Source: Gemmatimonadota bacterium (GTDB lineage Bacteria; Gemmatimonadota; Gemmatimonadetes; Gemmatimonadales; Gemmatimonadaceae). From it: DNA of 64,000 nucleotides. The stretch spans positions 186,001 through 250,000 of the forward strand of contig JAPLKS010000005.1 of assembly GCA_026387915.1 (NCBI GenBank). The letters run 5' to 3'. This document shows positions 41,632 to 53,824 of the stretch, in pieces; the first letter of the stretch is position 1; each line of letters begins with the position of its first letter. The translations under genes were made by a program, and so were the position numbers. The notes under the pieces are model-generated. The model had not been told where the DNA came from, did not search any database, and saw only the letters and a program-made list of their open reading frames with translations.

Positions 41632-42966
41632 TTATTGCCCGATTTCTTCAACCCCAGCAGCGCTGACTCGGTGAGAGACCAGAGGGCGCACCTGGGCGGC
41701 TCCGTCGCCGATGCGAATCGCGAGAGCTAAGGCGGCACGACCGGCCGCCACCCCGGCGCTATCGCGGGCTTCAATGACGGCGAGTGAATCGCCGGCTCGC
41801 ACGGCCTGCCCTGGGCGCGCGGTGATGCGGAAACCGACCGAACCGTCTACCGCATCTTCCATAGAACTGCGGCCGCCGCCAAGCGCCGTGATCCCGCGCC
41901 CGACCGCGCGCGGCTCCACGGCGGTCACCACACCATCACGGGTGGCGAGGTACGGCTCGCGGCACGTTGGCTGCGGGAGCACGAGGTGCGGGGTGTCGCA
42001 CACGCGGGGATCACCGCCCTGCGCGATGACGATCTCGCGGAACTTCTCGAGTGCTGCACCGCTGGCGAGCGCGGACTCGAGGCGCGCCCTTGCCTCCGCC
42101 AATCCGCTGGCCACGCCGCCCAGCACGAGCATTTCCGCGCCGAGGCGCAGCGTGAGTTCGCGCAGATCGGCGGGGCCGCCGTTGCGGAGCGCCGCGATGG
42201 ATTCCTCCACCTCATTCGCATTGCCGCACGCTTCGCCGAGTGGCGCGTCCATGTTGGTGAGGAGCGCCACCACCGGGCATGCGTGGCGCTCGCCCAGCGC
42301 AATCATCGTCTGCGCGAGGCGAATGCTGTCGCTGATATTCGGAAGAAAAGCACCCGCACCGGTTTTGACATCGAGCACGAGCCCCGTGAGCGACTCCGCG
42401 AGTTTTTTGCTCATGATGCTCGCGGCGATCAGCGGAATCGCTTCGACCGTCGCGGTGGCATCGCGCATGGCGTAGAGCTTTTTGTCGGCCGGGGCGATTT
42501 CGCCGGTCTGCCCAATCAGGGCGCAGCCGAGCCGCGCGACTTGCGCGGCGGCTCGATCGAGGGTGAGCCGTGTGTCGAAACCGGGGATCGTCTCGAGCTT
42601 GTCGAGCGTGCCGCCCGTGTGCCCGAGTCCGCGGCCAGACATCATCGGCACCGCCACGCCGCAGGCGGCGACGAGCGGGGCGAGCACAATCGAGACTTTG
42701 TCGCCCACACCGCCCGTGGAATGCTTGTCGACCCGCCCCATCGGGAGGTGGCTCAAGTCGAGCGATCGTCCGCTGCGGAGCATCCCCTCCATGAGCGCGA
42801 CGGTTTCGTCGTCGTCGAGCCCGCGAAAGAAAATGGCCATCAAGAGCGCGGAAATTTGATAGTCCGGTGCCTGGCCGGTGGCAATATCGCGGGTGAGCGC
42901 GCGCCATTCCTCGCCGGAAATGCGCCCGCCGTCGCGTTTGCGTTCAATAAGATCGCGCAGCGTCAT
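41632..42966 (-). CDS. Thymidine/pyrimidine-nucleoside phosphorylase
   Basis: This nucleoside-salvage enzyme cleaves thymidine or uridine with phosphate, 444 aa. The family signature SGRGLGHTGGTLDKLE and the phosphate-binding KHSTGGVGDKVS are intact. The C-terminal PYNP domain is present. The N-terminus (MTLRDLIERKRDGGRISGEEW) supports the ATG at 42966. Whether it is DeoA (thymidine-specific) or Pdp cannot be decided by eye, so no symbol is given. Confidence 0.94.
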   Translation of the reverse strand: MTLRDLIERKRDGGRISGEEWRALTRDIATGQAPDYQISALLMAIFFRGLDDDETVALMEGMLRSGRSLDLSHLPMGRVDKHSTGGVGDKVSIVLAPLVAACGVAVPMMSGRGLGHTGGTLDKLETIPGFDTRLTLDRAAAQVARLGCALIGQTGEIAPADKKLYAMRDATATVEAIPLIAASIMSKKLAESLTGLVLDVKTGAGAFLPNISDSIRLAQTMIALGERHACPVVALLTNMDAPLGEACGNANEVEESIAALRNGGPADLRELTLRLGAEMLVLGGVASGLAEARARLESALASGAALEKFREIVIAQGGDPRVCDTPHLVLPQPTCREPYLATRDGVVTAVEPRAVGRGITALGGGRSSMEDAVDGSVGFRITARPGQAVRAGDSLAVIEARDSAGVAAGRAALALAIRIGDGAAQVRPLVSHRVSAAGVEEIGQ

Positions 42967-43032
42967 TGACCCGACCGGATGGCGGGCTCTACGTTTTGAC
43001 TATAGATGCCGTCCCACTTCTCAAGATTCTGC

Positions 43033-43790
43033 ATGCGGTACCGGATACTCGCGGTGATGTCGGCGTTGCTGACGGCGGCCCTGCCGCTCCTAGCGCAGTC
43101 GGCCCGGGAGCAGATTGCGCTGGGCGACCGAGCCTATGCCGATCGTCGGATTGACGCCGCGATTACCGCGTACGTCACCGCGCTCCGGGCGGAACCTAAA
43201 AACTACGAAGCCCTCTGGAAAGCCGCACGCTCCACCATGGACCATGGGGTGAGCCTTCCCAAGGGGGAACAGCAGGACTCCGCTTTTACGCTCGCCGAGC
43301 GATATGCGACGGCGGCCGTGCGGGCGAATCCGCGGGACCCTCAGGGGCATTATCTTTTGGCGCGCGTCATGGGCGTGCGGTCCATGGGCACCAGCGTCAT
43401 GACGCGCATCCGGTACGGCAAAGTCGTGCGCTCCGAGGCGCTCGAGGCGATGCGCTATGATTCACTCCATCCGGGTGCGTTGCACGTCATGGGGATGTGG
43501 AACGCCGAGGTCATGCGGTTGAACGGGGCGTCGCGCGCCTTTGCGCGGTCGTTCTTGGGCGCCGATGTCTTTGCGCTCGCCAGCTGGGCCGAAGCCACGC
43601 GCTATCTGGAGCGCGCGGTGGCGGTGGATGGCGACCGGATTGTGCATCACCTCGACCTCGCCGCCGTGTATCAAGATCAGGGTTTGACTGCGAAAGCGCG
43701 GGAGCAGTATTTGTGGATCACCCGCGCACCCGAGCGCGAACCAAACGATGCCGTGTTCAAGCGGCGGGCCGCCGACCGACTGAGGAAACC

Positions 43791-43794
<4 letters not shown>
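43033..43794 (+). CDS. Exported TPR protein
   Basis: This is a 253-aa protein from the ATG at 43033, with a cleavable signal peptide (RILAVMSALLTAALPLLAQSA). TPR-like helices follow across most of the mature part (for example ALGDRAYADRRIDAAITAYVTALRAEPKNY). An upstream ATG at 43006 would add 9 residues before the signal peptide. The stop overlaps the GAF gene start (GTGA). The function is unknown. Confidence 0.75.
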
Positions 43795-46561
<2,767 letters not shown>

Positions 46562-46585
46562 CCGACCCTGACCCCGACCGCCCCC

Positions 46586-47134
46586 GTGGATCTCGCATCT
46601 TCGCAACTCGTCGCCTTTCCCCGTCAATCACTCGCGGCGCTCCGCGCGGCGCTGATGCGGGACGTTGGCGGCAACTTTGCTACGTACCTTCAGGAATCCG
46701 GCTTTGCCGGCGGCTCCGCCGTGTACTTGGCCTTTACGGCGTGGCTGGCGGCCAAGCAGGCTCCCGCGCCCGACACACTCGGCGTGGAGGCGTTCCAAGA
46801 ACAGGCCACTCTCTTTTTCCGCGAAATGGGATGGGGCGGCATGTCCGTGGGCTCGCTTGAGGGGGTGGTCGCGACCATCGACGCAGCCGACTGGGCCGAG
46901 GCCGATCCGGCATCGGCCATGCCCTACCCCTCCTGCTACTACAGCATGGGGCTACTAAGCGATTTCTTTGGCCGCACCGCCGACGCGCCGCTTGCGGTGC
47001 TCGAAGTGGAGTGCCGCTCGAGCGGCCAGCCGCGGTGTCGTTTTCTCGTGGGCTCGTCGGATGTGATGCTCAAACTCTACGAGCGCATGGCGGACGGCGT
47101 CGGCTATGTAGAGGCGGTGCGCGAACTGGCGTAG
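46586..47134 (+). CDS. V4R-domain protein
   Basis: This is a 182-aa protein with a GTG start. The C-terminal half carries the vinyl-4-reductase-type (V4R) small-molecule-binding pattern, including PYPSCYYSMGLLSDFFGR and VLEVECRSSGQPRCRFLVGS with conserved Cys residues. V4R domains bind hydrocarbons or tetrapyrroles and are often sensory. No output domain is fused. It lies 24 bp after ligA and ends before a terminator. Confidence 0.75.
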   Translation: MDLASSQLVAFPRQSLAALRAALMRDVGGNFATYLQESGFAGGSAVYLAFTAWLAAKQAPAPDTLGVEAFQEQATLFFREMGWGGMSVGSLEGVVATIDAADWAEADPASAMPYPSCYYSMGLLSDFFGRTADAPLAVLEVECRSSGQPRCRFLVGSSDVMLKLYERMADGVGYVEAVRELA

Positions 47135-47160
47135 CGATCCGCGAAGCCGCACGTGGTATT

Positions 47161-47191
47161 GAGGGCGCGGTGCCGATGGCGCCGCGCCCTC
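47161..47191. terminator. Terminator between V4R gene and phosphoribosyltransferase
   Basis: A 14-bp stem (47161-47174 with 47178-47191, one G-T mismatch) has a 3-nt loop and is followed on the plus strand by TGTCGTT. It serves two convergent genes. Confidence 0.75.
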
Positions 47192-47223
47192 TGTCGTTCC
47201 GCTAATACGGCCGGTGTCCGCTG

Positions 47224-47736
47224 TTACCGCTTGTACTTGGGATTCGGCGAGAGCGCGCCGTCGATCAAGATTTCGCGGTCCCAAGGCAGGACGATCTCGC
47301 TCTCGGTTTCGAGCGCGAAGTAGTCTGGCAGGAAGTCCCCGGTTTTGAAGCTCACGGCGGTGCGAACGTCGGCGGCACCGGCGTTCACGATCGCGGCGAT
47401 CGCGAGGCGGAGGGTGTCGCCCGAATCGCAGGTCTCGTCCACGATCAGCACTTTCTTTCCGCGCACGTCCGGGGGAGCGGACCCAAAGACGGCAGGGGTT
47501 TCGCGCACGGTTTCGGCGCGGTACCGGCGGCTGACGATGATCGAGTGGAACGGCAAGTCGAGCATCGCCGAAATGACGGCGGCAGGCACCACGCCGGCGG
47601 TGGCCACCCCGACCACGAGTTCGGGATCGAACTCGCGTGAGACGCGTAGGGCGAGGGCTCGCGACAGTTCGCCGAAGAGCGGCCAATCCACCTCAAATAC
47701 GTCCTTCGCCGGGCGCGCGGGCGATTTCTTAGGCAT
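47224..47736 (-). CDS. Phosphoribosyltransferase family protein
   Basis: This is a 170-aa type I phosphoribosyltransferase. The PRPP-binding loop is VLIVDETCDSGDTLRLA (residues about 99-115), a variant of VDDvxdTG. An N-terminal VVGVATAGVVPAAVISAML segment completes the fold. The long upstream extension to 47892 is rejected because it lacks family similarity. The substrate (purine, xanthine or other) is not clear. It is divergent from the TPR-ParA operon. Confidence 0.85.
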   Translation of the reverse strand: MPKKSPARPAKDVFEVDWPLFGELSRALALRVSREFDPELVVGVATAGVVPAAVISAMLDLPFHSIIVSRRYRAETVRETPAVFGSAPPDVRGKKVLIVDETCDSGDTLRLAIAAIVNAGAADVRTAVSFKTGDFLPDYFALETESEIVLPWDREILIDGALSPNPKYKR

Positions 47737-47797
47737 CGGAAGGCCGGGTTGGAGTAGCCAAGTCCTGCCTTCGGAAGCTATGTATTGGACGCTGGCG

Positions 47798-47891
47798 GGG
47801 GAACCTTCGGTTCCCCCCTGTCTGGTTGGTGCATAGCTTGTGCCTTCGAGGGGGCGCGGTGCGTCCTTGTGTGGGGGAAAACACCCCCACA
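47798..47891 (+). promoter_or_regulatory. Two hairpins in the leader of the TPR-ParA operon
   Basis: The first hairpin is GGGGGAAC (47798-47805) with GTTCCCCC (47811-47818) around a CTTCG loop. The second is TGTGGGGG (47871-47878) with CCCCCACA (47884-47891), followed by AAAGCCTTATTTT. Both are 8-bp perfect stems between divergent genes. The second resembles a terminator 35 bp before the TPR start, so it may act as an attenuator. That role is inferred. Confidence 0.5.
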
Positions 47892-47925
47892 AAGCCTTAT
47901 TTTCTCCAATCTGCCAAACACCCCG

Positions 47926-48381
47926 ATGTCCTGGTTGAGCCGCCTGCTCGGCGGCTGGTCTGAGAGCGACGTCAAGCCGCAGCGCCTCGACTATCTCAAC
48001 GAGGCGCTGGTGCTCGAGCGTCAGGGTGACTACGACGCCGCGTTGACGTCGTACCGTCTTGCCCTGCGCGACAAGCCCGACGACTTGCGTGTGCTCCAGA
48101 ACATGGCCATCGCGTTTTCCCGCACGGGCCGACTCGAAGAAGCGGTGCGCGCGTACCGCCGGTCACTCGAAATCGACCCGACGCTCTCGGGCGCGCATTA
48201 CGGGCTGGCCTTTCTGCTGATCAAGCGCGGCGATCCCGCCGGCGCCGAGAAGCACTTGCGCGCCTTCCTCGCGCAGCCGCCGGCTGGCGAAGAATCTGAA
48301 CGCTGGATCCGCCACGCCCAGGCCACGCTTGAACAGTTGCAACACCCCGCTGGCGGCGAGCCGTCAGCGCACGAGGGATAG
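47926..48381 (+). CDS. Small TPR protein
   Basis: This is a 151-aa protein with about three tetratricopeptide repeats (EALVLERQGDYDAALTSYRLALRDKPDD; AFSRTGRLEEAVRAYRRSLEIDP). The N-terminus MSWLSRLLGGW may be amphipathic. The ATG at 47926 excludes a 47-residue upstream extension that would cross both leader hairpins. It is followed after 1 bp by parA and is presumably co-translated with it. Confidence 0.8.
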   Translation: MSWLSRLLGGWSESDVKPQRLDYLNEALVLERQGDYDAALTSYRLALRDKPDDLRVLQNMAIAFSRTGRLEEAVRAYRRSLEIDPTLSGAHYGLAFLLIKRGDPAGAEKHLRAFLAQPPAGEESERWIRHAQATLEQLQHPAGGEPSAHEG

Positions 48382-48382
48382 C

Positions 48383-49153
48383 GTGGGCAAGATCTTGGCA
48401 GTGGTAAGTCAGAAGGGGGGAGTGGGCAAAACCACGACGGCGGTGAATCTCGGTGCCGCCTTTGCGCGACGCGGCCTCAAGTCGCTGATCGTGGACGTGG
48501 ACCCCCAGGGCTCCGTGAAGTACGGCGCCGGACTCCGCAAAGGGCACACCCCATATGGCTTTGCCGATTTTCTTCGTGGCGAGCGTTCGCTCCGCGAGGT
48601 GATTCTCCCCACGGCTCTTCCGTGGTTGCGCGTGATGCTCGCTGGCAGTGTCTCAGAAGACGCCGATCACACGAAGTACGCGCAGGAAATCGCCGAGGGG
48701 GACCTCCTCCCCCGCATGCTCGCCACGGCCGCGGAGCGGTGCGATATCGTGGTGGTGGACACGCCACCCGGACTGGGCGCCATCACCCGTCGTGTACTCG
48801 CCTCGAGCGACCGTGTGCTGGTGCCGCTCCAATGTGAACCGTTGGCGCTCCAGACAACCCCGCAGATCCTACGGGGTATTCAGGATGTGGTGACACATCA
48901 TCCCGCGCTAATCTTTGACGGTATCCTCCTGACGATGTACGAGGCGGGGAATCCTGCGTGCGAGCGAACGGCGGAGTACATTCGTAGCCATGTGCCGCCC
49001 AATCTCGTGTTTGATCTCGTGATTCCGCGGAGTGCCGCGTTGAGCGATGCCTTTGCCGCCGGGCAGCCCGCCGTCTTGCGGGCGCCGTCTGATGTCGCGT
49101 CGCAGGCGTACGTGAACCTCGCGACGCGCCTCGCGGAGCGATTCGCGAAATGA
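48383..49153 (+). CDS. ParA/MinD-family ATPase (orphan)
   Basis: This is a 256-aa deviant-Walker ATPase: KGGVGKTT (residues 11-18), VDVDPQGS for switch I, and DIVVVDTPPGLG for Walker B. The GTG start is 1 bp after the TPR stop. No parB gene or parS-like palindrome is in the neighbourhood, so it is probably a positioning ATPase for something other than the chromosome. The stop overlaps the next lipoprotein gene (ATGA). Confidence 0.88.
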   Translation: MGKILAVVSQKGGVGKTTTAVNLGAAFARRGLKSLIVDVDPQGSVKYGAGLRKGHTPYGFADFLRGERSLREVILPTALPWLRVMLAGSVSEDADHTKYAQEIAEGDLLPRMLATAAERCDIVVVDTPPGLGAITRRVLASSDRVLVPLQCEPLALQTTPQILRGIQDVVTHHPALIFDGILLTMYEAGNPACERTAEYIRSHVPPNLVFDLVIPRSAALSDAFAAGQPAVLRAPSDVASQAYVNLATRLAERFAK

Positions 49154-49938
49154 ACCGCCGGTCACTCTGGCGTGCGCCGCTCGCCGTGGTGGCGGCCGCG
49201 TGGTTCGGTGCCTGCACCACGGTGAGCACGAGTCCCACGACCATCGCGGCGATGGAGTTTGACTCGCTCGCCTATCCGTCAATCGTCACGGGCGACACGC
49301 TCCGCGATTCGCTTGGGAAAGCCGCTCCGCTGCACGCCGTGGCGTTCAACGGCAACGGCGCGGTCATTGCCAATCCGTCTATTCGCTATCTGCTACTCGA
49401 CAGCGGCGTCACGATCGGTGCAGGTGGCATCGTCACGGCGCAGGCGCGTAGCGGTACTGCCAACATCGTGGCGTCGGCCAACGGCATTCAGACCAAGGCT
49501 CGGCCGCTGATCATCACGCGTCGGCCAGATTCGGTGGTGGTCACCGGCAAGCTGGTTGACACGTTGCGCTACGTATTGCCTGACGAAGCTGGGCTGAACG
49601 TGACCGCCGAGTTGGGGGTGCGCGTGGCGACCTTCGACACGACCGGGGGCGTCAAGAACACGCAGGGCTGGCTGGTGAGCTACCAGCTGCTGTTCGCCGG
49701 CAAAGTGGTGGCCAAGACGGATACGACCGTCGCCTCGCTCTGGACCACGGGGTCACAGAACGGATCGCTAGTGGACACCACGGACGCCAACGGGCTCGCG
49801 TCGCGCCGCGTGCGGATTCGCGCGCTGGGGCTCCCGTCGGCGGCGGAATCGGTGGTGGTGATTGCCACGGTCCGTTACAAAGGCGCGGCAGTTCGCGGAA
49901 GTCCGGTCCGTTTCGTAATTCATACGAGACCCAAGTAA
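49150..49938 (+). CDS. Lipoprotein with Ig-like domains
   Basis: This is a 262-aa protein. A signal peptide with a lipobox ends at AWFGAC (Cys near residue 24). Ser/Thr-rich beta segments follow, and a C-terminal Ig-like region contains DTTDANGLASRRVRIRALG, the DAnG motif of Big_1-type domains. It is probably surface-exposed and lipid-anchored. It is translationally coupled to the ParA-like ATPase. Confidence 0.72.
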   Translation: MNRRSLWRAPLAVVAAAWFGACTTVSTSPTTIAAMEFDSLAYPSIVTGDTLRDSLGKAAPLHAVAFNGNGAVIANPSIRYLLLDSGVTIGAGGIVTAQARSGTANIVASANGIQTKARPLIITRRPDSVVVTGKLVDTLRYVLPDEAGLNVTAELGVRVATFDTTGGVKNTQGWLVSYQLLFAGKVVAKTDTTVASLWTTGSQNGSLVDTTDANGLASRRVRIRALGLPSAAESVVVIATVRYKGAAVRGSPVRFVIHTRPK

Positions 49939-49954
49939 CGCGGAGAGTGTCCCG

Positions 49955-51778
49955 ATGATCGTTCGCGGCGAAGCCCGGCCAGCGCCTGGCACCCTGACGC
50001 AACTGTTTTTCGACACCATCGACCAGCACAGCCGCCCCGACGCGTATCAGGTGAAGCGCAACGGACGCTATGTGGCCATTTCACACGCCGAGATGCTGGA
50101 GCATGTGCGCCGCATTTCGTTCGGCCTGCGCACGATCGGCATCAACCGCGGCGACAAAGTCGCGATTCTCTCGGAGAACCGCCCGGAATGGGCGTTCGCC
50201 GACTGGGCCTGTCTCACGGGATGCTGCGCCGACGTACCGGTGTACCCAACGCTGCCCGCCGAACAGATCACGCACGTGCTCGCGAACTCGGAATCGGTGG
50301 CGCTCTTTGTGTCATCCAAGATGCAGGCCGCGAAGATCGCGCAGATTCGCGCCAATCTTCCGCTGCTCAAGCACGTCGTGATCTTTGACGACGAGAAGCC
50401 AGAAGGCGTAGACATGACGCTCGCCGAGCTCGAAGCACGCGGTGCGGCAGTCGACACCGCCGAGCGGGCGGTGGCGTGGCGCGCAGAGGCGCTGACGGTG
50501 AAGCCAAACGACTTGGCCACGATTATCTACACGTCGGGCACCACGGGGCTCCCCAAGGGCGTGATGCTCTCGCACGACAACCTGTACTCGAACGTCATCG
50601 GCTGCACGCAGAAGATTCCGTTCACCGGTCAGGACACGGCACTCTCGTTCCTGCCGCTCTCGCACAGCTTTGAGCGGATGGGTGACTACCTGTTTTTTGC
50701 CACTGGGACGTCGATTGCGTACGCGGAGTCGATGGACACGGTGCCGTTTAATCTGCAGGAAGTGCGGCCGACATTTGCGATGAGCGTGCCGCGTCTGTAT
50801 GAAAAGATGTATGCCCGGGTGTTGGAGAATGCGCTCTCCGGCGGAGCGCTCAAGAAGCGTATCTTTTTCTGGGCGCGCGCGGTGGCGGAACGCTGGGCTG
50901 ACGTCAAACTCGCCGGCGGGACACCAGGCGGACTACTGGCGTGGCAGTATGCTATGGCGCAGAAACTCGTCTTCAGCAAGCTGCAGGAGCGTACCGGCGG
51001 TCGGTTGCGCTACTTCGTGAGCGGTGGTGGACCTCTTGCCCCTGAAATCAACAAGTTCTTCTACGCCGCCGGCTTGACGATTCTCGAAGGCTACGGCCTG
51101 AGTGAAACGTCGCCCGTGATGACGGTGAACACGCCGAAGGATTTTCGCATCGGCGCCGTCGGCAAACCGATTGCGGGGGTAGAAATCACGATCGCTGCTG
51201 ACGGCGAGATTCTCACCCGCGGCCCGAATATTATGCAGGGCTACTACGGCAACGCGCAGGCCACCGCCGAAGCCATTGATGCCGACGGGTGGTTGCACAC
51301 GGGCGACATTGGGGTGATCGAGGACGAGTTCATCCGGATCACGGACCGCAAAAAGGACATTATTGTGACCGCCGGCGGCAAGAACGTCGCGCCGCAGCCG
51401 ATCGAGAACGCGGTCAAGACGAACAAGTATGTGTCGCAGGCCGTCATGATCGGCGACAAGCGCAAATACTGCATCATGCTCGTGGTGCCCAATTGGGATT
51501 CACTCGAGAAATGGGCGGGCCGCAAGAACATCATCTGGACGGAGCGCGCGCAACTGCTGGAGATGCCGACGATTCAGGCCAAGATGGATAAGGAAGTGCG
51601 CAAGCAGTTTGTCGGCCTCGCGAATTACGAGACGCCAAAAAAAATCGCGCTCCTAGAGCACGATTTCTCGGTGGAGCGCGGCGAGTTGACGCCGACGCTC
51701 AAGGTGAAGCGGCGCGTGATTGACAAAGACTACAAAGCGTTAATCGACACCCTATTCGTTGAGGGTGCGGCGCACTAG
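49955..51778 (+). CDS. Long-chain fatty-acid-CoA ligase
   Basis: This is a 607-aa AMP-forming acyl-CoA synthetase. The adenylation P-loop is IIYTSGTTGLPKGVML. Other core motifs are GYGLSETSPVMTVN, GWLHTGDIG and the catalytic-Lys region RKKDIIVTAGGKNVAPQPIE. A GGAGAG ribosome site precedes the ATG. The last codons and stop overlap the convergent zinc-ribbon gene. It resembles FadD15-type enzymes, but the chain-length preference is unknown. Confidence 0.92.
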   Translation: MIVRGEARPAPGTLTQLFFDTIDQHSRPDAYQVKRNGRYVAISHAEMLEHVRRISFGLRTIGINRGDKVAILSENRPEWAFADWACLTGCCADVPVYPTLPAEQITHVLANSESVALFVSSKMQAAKIAQIRANLPLLKHVVIFDDEKPEGVDMTLAELEARGAAVDTAERAVAWRAEALTVKPNDLATIIYTSGTTGLPKGVMLSHDNLYSNVIGCTQKIPFTGQDTALSFLPLSHSFERMGDYLFFATGTSIAYAESMDTVPFNLQEVRPTFAMSVPRLYEKMYARVLENALSGGALKKRIFFWARAVAERWADVKLAGGTPGGLLAWQYAMAQKLVFSKLQERTGGRLRYFVSGGGPLAPEINKFFYAAGLTILEGYGLSETSPVMTVNTPKDFRIGAVGKPIAGVEITIAADGEILTRGPNIMQGYYGNAQATAEAIDADGWLHTGDIGVIEDEFIRITDRKKDIIVTAGGKNVAPQPIENAVKTNKYVSQAVMIGDKRKYCIMLVVPNWDSLEKWAGRKNIIWTERAQLLEMPTIQAKMDKEVRKQFVGLANYETPKKIALLEHDFSVERGELTPTLKVKRRVIDKDYKALIDTLFVEGAAH

Positions 51779-52395
51779 CGTCGGCGGAGTTCCACCGGCG
51801 CCGACACCGTTCCATCGCGCTCGCCCACCCACTGCCGCTCGTCGCGCGCCAGCACCGTGATGCCATTCGGTACGGGCGTTTCGGCAGGCGCCACGAGCCG
51901 GCCCTTGGGGAGGAGCGCGTCGGCCGCTTCCTGCGCCAGCGCGCCCGACGCGCGGCTCAGCGCTGCGCCACGTAGCGACTGGGCCGTCACCGGCACCGCG
52001 TCGCCTGCCCCGCGGAGCACGGCGTGCCCCTGACAGTTCAGCGGCGGGCCGTGCAGCACAAAGCGTGCAGGTGCGACGTCCGCGAGCGCATCAGCAAACA
52101 CGCACAGCGGCCCCTCGAGCAGATACGTGCCGCCGCGTTCGTCAAAGGCGAGAAAGGCCGCAATCCGCGTGATCTCATCCTCGTCGCCGCTAATGCCGCC
52201 GGCCACGTGCGCCGCGTTGTCATGTTGGCCAAACCAGGCGGCGCCGTCACGAATGACATATTCTGCCGAGCACACCGGACAGCCGAGCACACCTTCGATG
52301 ATGTGCCGCCCTTCACTCCGCGACGCCGACGCGACGAGCCACGACGACGCATGGTCGCCTGGGCACCGCAGCGTTTGCAGGAGGTCAACGTGCAC
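51775..52395 (-). CDS. Protein with N-terminal Trm112-like zinc ribbon
   Basis: This is a 206-aa protein with a GTG start. The first 55 residues resemble a Trm112/UPF0434-like ribbon, with Cys in LRCPGDH and in LGCPVCSAEY, followed by VIRDGAAWF. The remainder (residues about 60-206) is Ala-rich with no recognised domain. Its TAG stop shares the CTAG palindrome with the convergent ligase gene. It precedes no obvious methyltransferase. Confidence 0.5.
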   Translation of the reverse strand: MHVDLLQTLRCPGDHASSWLVASASRSEGRHIIEGVLGCPVCSAEYVIRDGAAWFGQHDNAAHVAGGISGDEDEITRIAAFLAFDERGGTYLLEGPLCVFADALADVAPARFVLHGPPLNCQGHAVLRGAGDAVPVTAQSLRGAALSRASGALAQEAADALLPKGRLVAPAETPVPNGITVLARDERQWVGERDGTVSAPVELRRR

Positions 52396-52409
52396 GAAAC
52401 GCTGGCCGC

Positions 52410-53153
52410 TCAGCTGCGCGAGAGGCGCAGTTCGTCGATGGTCACGTGCGCGGGCTGGCTCACCACAAAGAGCACCGCGCGCGCCACATCTTCGGCGCGC
52501 AACATCTGATCGCTCGTCGGGAGCCCAGCCGGCGCTCCGGCCCGCGCGGCGCCCCAGATCTCCGTGTCAGTCGCCGCCGGCGACACAAGCGAGGCCCGCA
52601 CGCCGGTGCCCTGCGTCTCGGCGCGCAACACTTCGTGCACGGCGCGCATCCCAAACTTGGACGCGGCATAGGCCGCGTTGAGCGGAAACGTGTGTCGGTC
52701 CGCGATGGAGCCGATGGTCACGAGGTGACCGCGCCCCGCCGCGAGCATCGCGGGCAGAAAGGCGCGGGCCATTCGGAACGGCGCCACGAGATTCAGGTTG
52801 AGCGTGGCGGCAAAGGCATCGGCAGATTCCTCCGCGGCACGCGCCAAGTGAAAACTCCCTGCGTTGTTTACGACGATGCGCGGCGACTCACCCAGCACGG
52901 CGCCAATCTGTTCGACGGCACGCGCAACAGCCGCGGCGTCGGTGAGATCGCACGGCACCACGTGCGCGCGCGCGCCGAGTTCCGACGCCAGCTCCTCGAG
53001 CGCCGGCCGACCGCGCGAAACGAGCGCCACGGTGGCACCGGCGCCCGCCAACGACCGCGCAATGGCCTCACCGATACCGCGCGAGGCCCCCGTGACGACG
53101 GCGGTGACCCCGTCGAGTGACGACGGAAGGGTGGCGCCCGGAGTGGTAATCAC
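52410..53153 (-). CDS. Short-chain dehydrogenase/reductase (possible sepiapterin-reductase-like)
   Basis: This is a 247-aa classical SDR with a cofactor loop TGASRGIG (21-28), NNAG near residue 95, and a catalytic Ser-Tyr-Lys set in IGSIAD...YAASKFG. The GTG start overlaps the folE stop (GTGA). Sepiapterin reductase, the last step of tetrahydrobiopterin synthesis, is an SDR, and the two preceding genes encode the first two steps. A pterin substrate is inferred from context. The sequence alone also fits a general ketoreductase. Confidence 0.85.
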   Translation of the reverse strand: MITTPGATLPSSLDGVTAVVTGASRGIGEAIARSLAGAGATVALVSRGRPALEELASELGARAHVVPCDLTDAAAVARAVEQIGAVLGESPRIVVNNAGSFHLARAAEESADAFAATLNLNLVAPFRMARAFLPAMLAAGRGHLVTIGSIADRHTFPLNAAYAASKFGMRAVHEVLRAETQGTGVRASLVSPAATDTEIWGAARAGAPAGLPTSDQMLRAEDVARAVLFVVSQPAHVTIDELRLSRS

Positions 53154-53824
53154 CGCATGGGCGACGAAGGCGCGTATGCCAAGCGCAGGAACTCGTCGCG
53201 CGTCTTGGCGTCGTCGCGGAACGCACCCTTGAGCGAGGAGGTGAGCGTTTTGGAATTCTGCTTCTCAACACCGCGCATCATCATGCAGAGGTGGTACGCT
53301 TCAATGACCACGCCAACGCCAACCGGTTGCAGCACCTCTTCGATGGCCTGCGCGATCTGCTCGGTGAGGCGTTCCTGTACCTGAAGCCGGCGGGCGAACA
53401 CTTCGACAATGCGCGGCAATTTTGACAACCCCACAATGCGCCCATTCGGGATGTAGGCGATGTGCGCCTTCCCAAAGAACGGCAGCATATGGTGTTCGCA
53501 CATCGAATAGAGTTCGATGTCGCGCACCATGACCATCGAGTGATGCGATTCTTCGAACACCGCATCGCCGACGACATCCTGCACGTTCATCTGATACCCG
53601 CGCGTCAGCCAGGTCATGGACTTGGCCACACGACTCGGCGTCTTGGCGAGCCCGTCGCGCTGGGTGTCCTCGCCGAGGAGTTCGAGCTCTCGGCGGATGA
53701 GATTTTCGAACTCGAGTTCGCGACCGATGCTCAGTTCGCCACCCGATTCAAAGGGATCATCGGCGGCATCAATACGCCCCGTGCTCCTCAGACGCGTCGC
53801 GTCACTGCCCTTCATATTCGACAT
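53150..53824 (-). CDS. folE: GTP cyclohydrolase I
   Basis: This enzyme converts GTP to 7,8-dihydroneopterin triphosphate, 224 aa. The zinc ligands Cys109 and His112 ([10 protein letters not shown]) and Cys180 ([10 protein letters not shown]) are intact. The first 35 residues are a family-variable extension. The ATG at 53824 lies inside the end of the PTPS gene (23-bp overlap). It sits between a PTPS-family enzyme and an SDR, in one operon. Confidence 0.96.
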   Translation of the reverse strand: MSNMKGSDATRLRSTGRIDAADDPFESGGELSIGRELEFENLIRRELELLGEDTQRDGLAKTPSRVAKSMTWLTRGYQMNVQDVVGDAVFEESHHSMVMVRDIELYSMCEHHMLPFFGKAHIAYIPNGRIVGLSKLPRIVEVFARRLQVQERLTEQIAQAIEEVLQPVGVGVVIEAYHLCMMMRGVEKQNSKTLTSSLKGAFRDDAKTRDEFLRLAYAPSSPMR

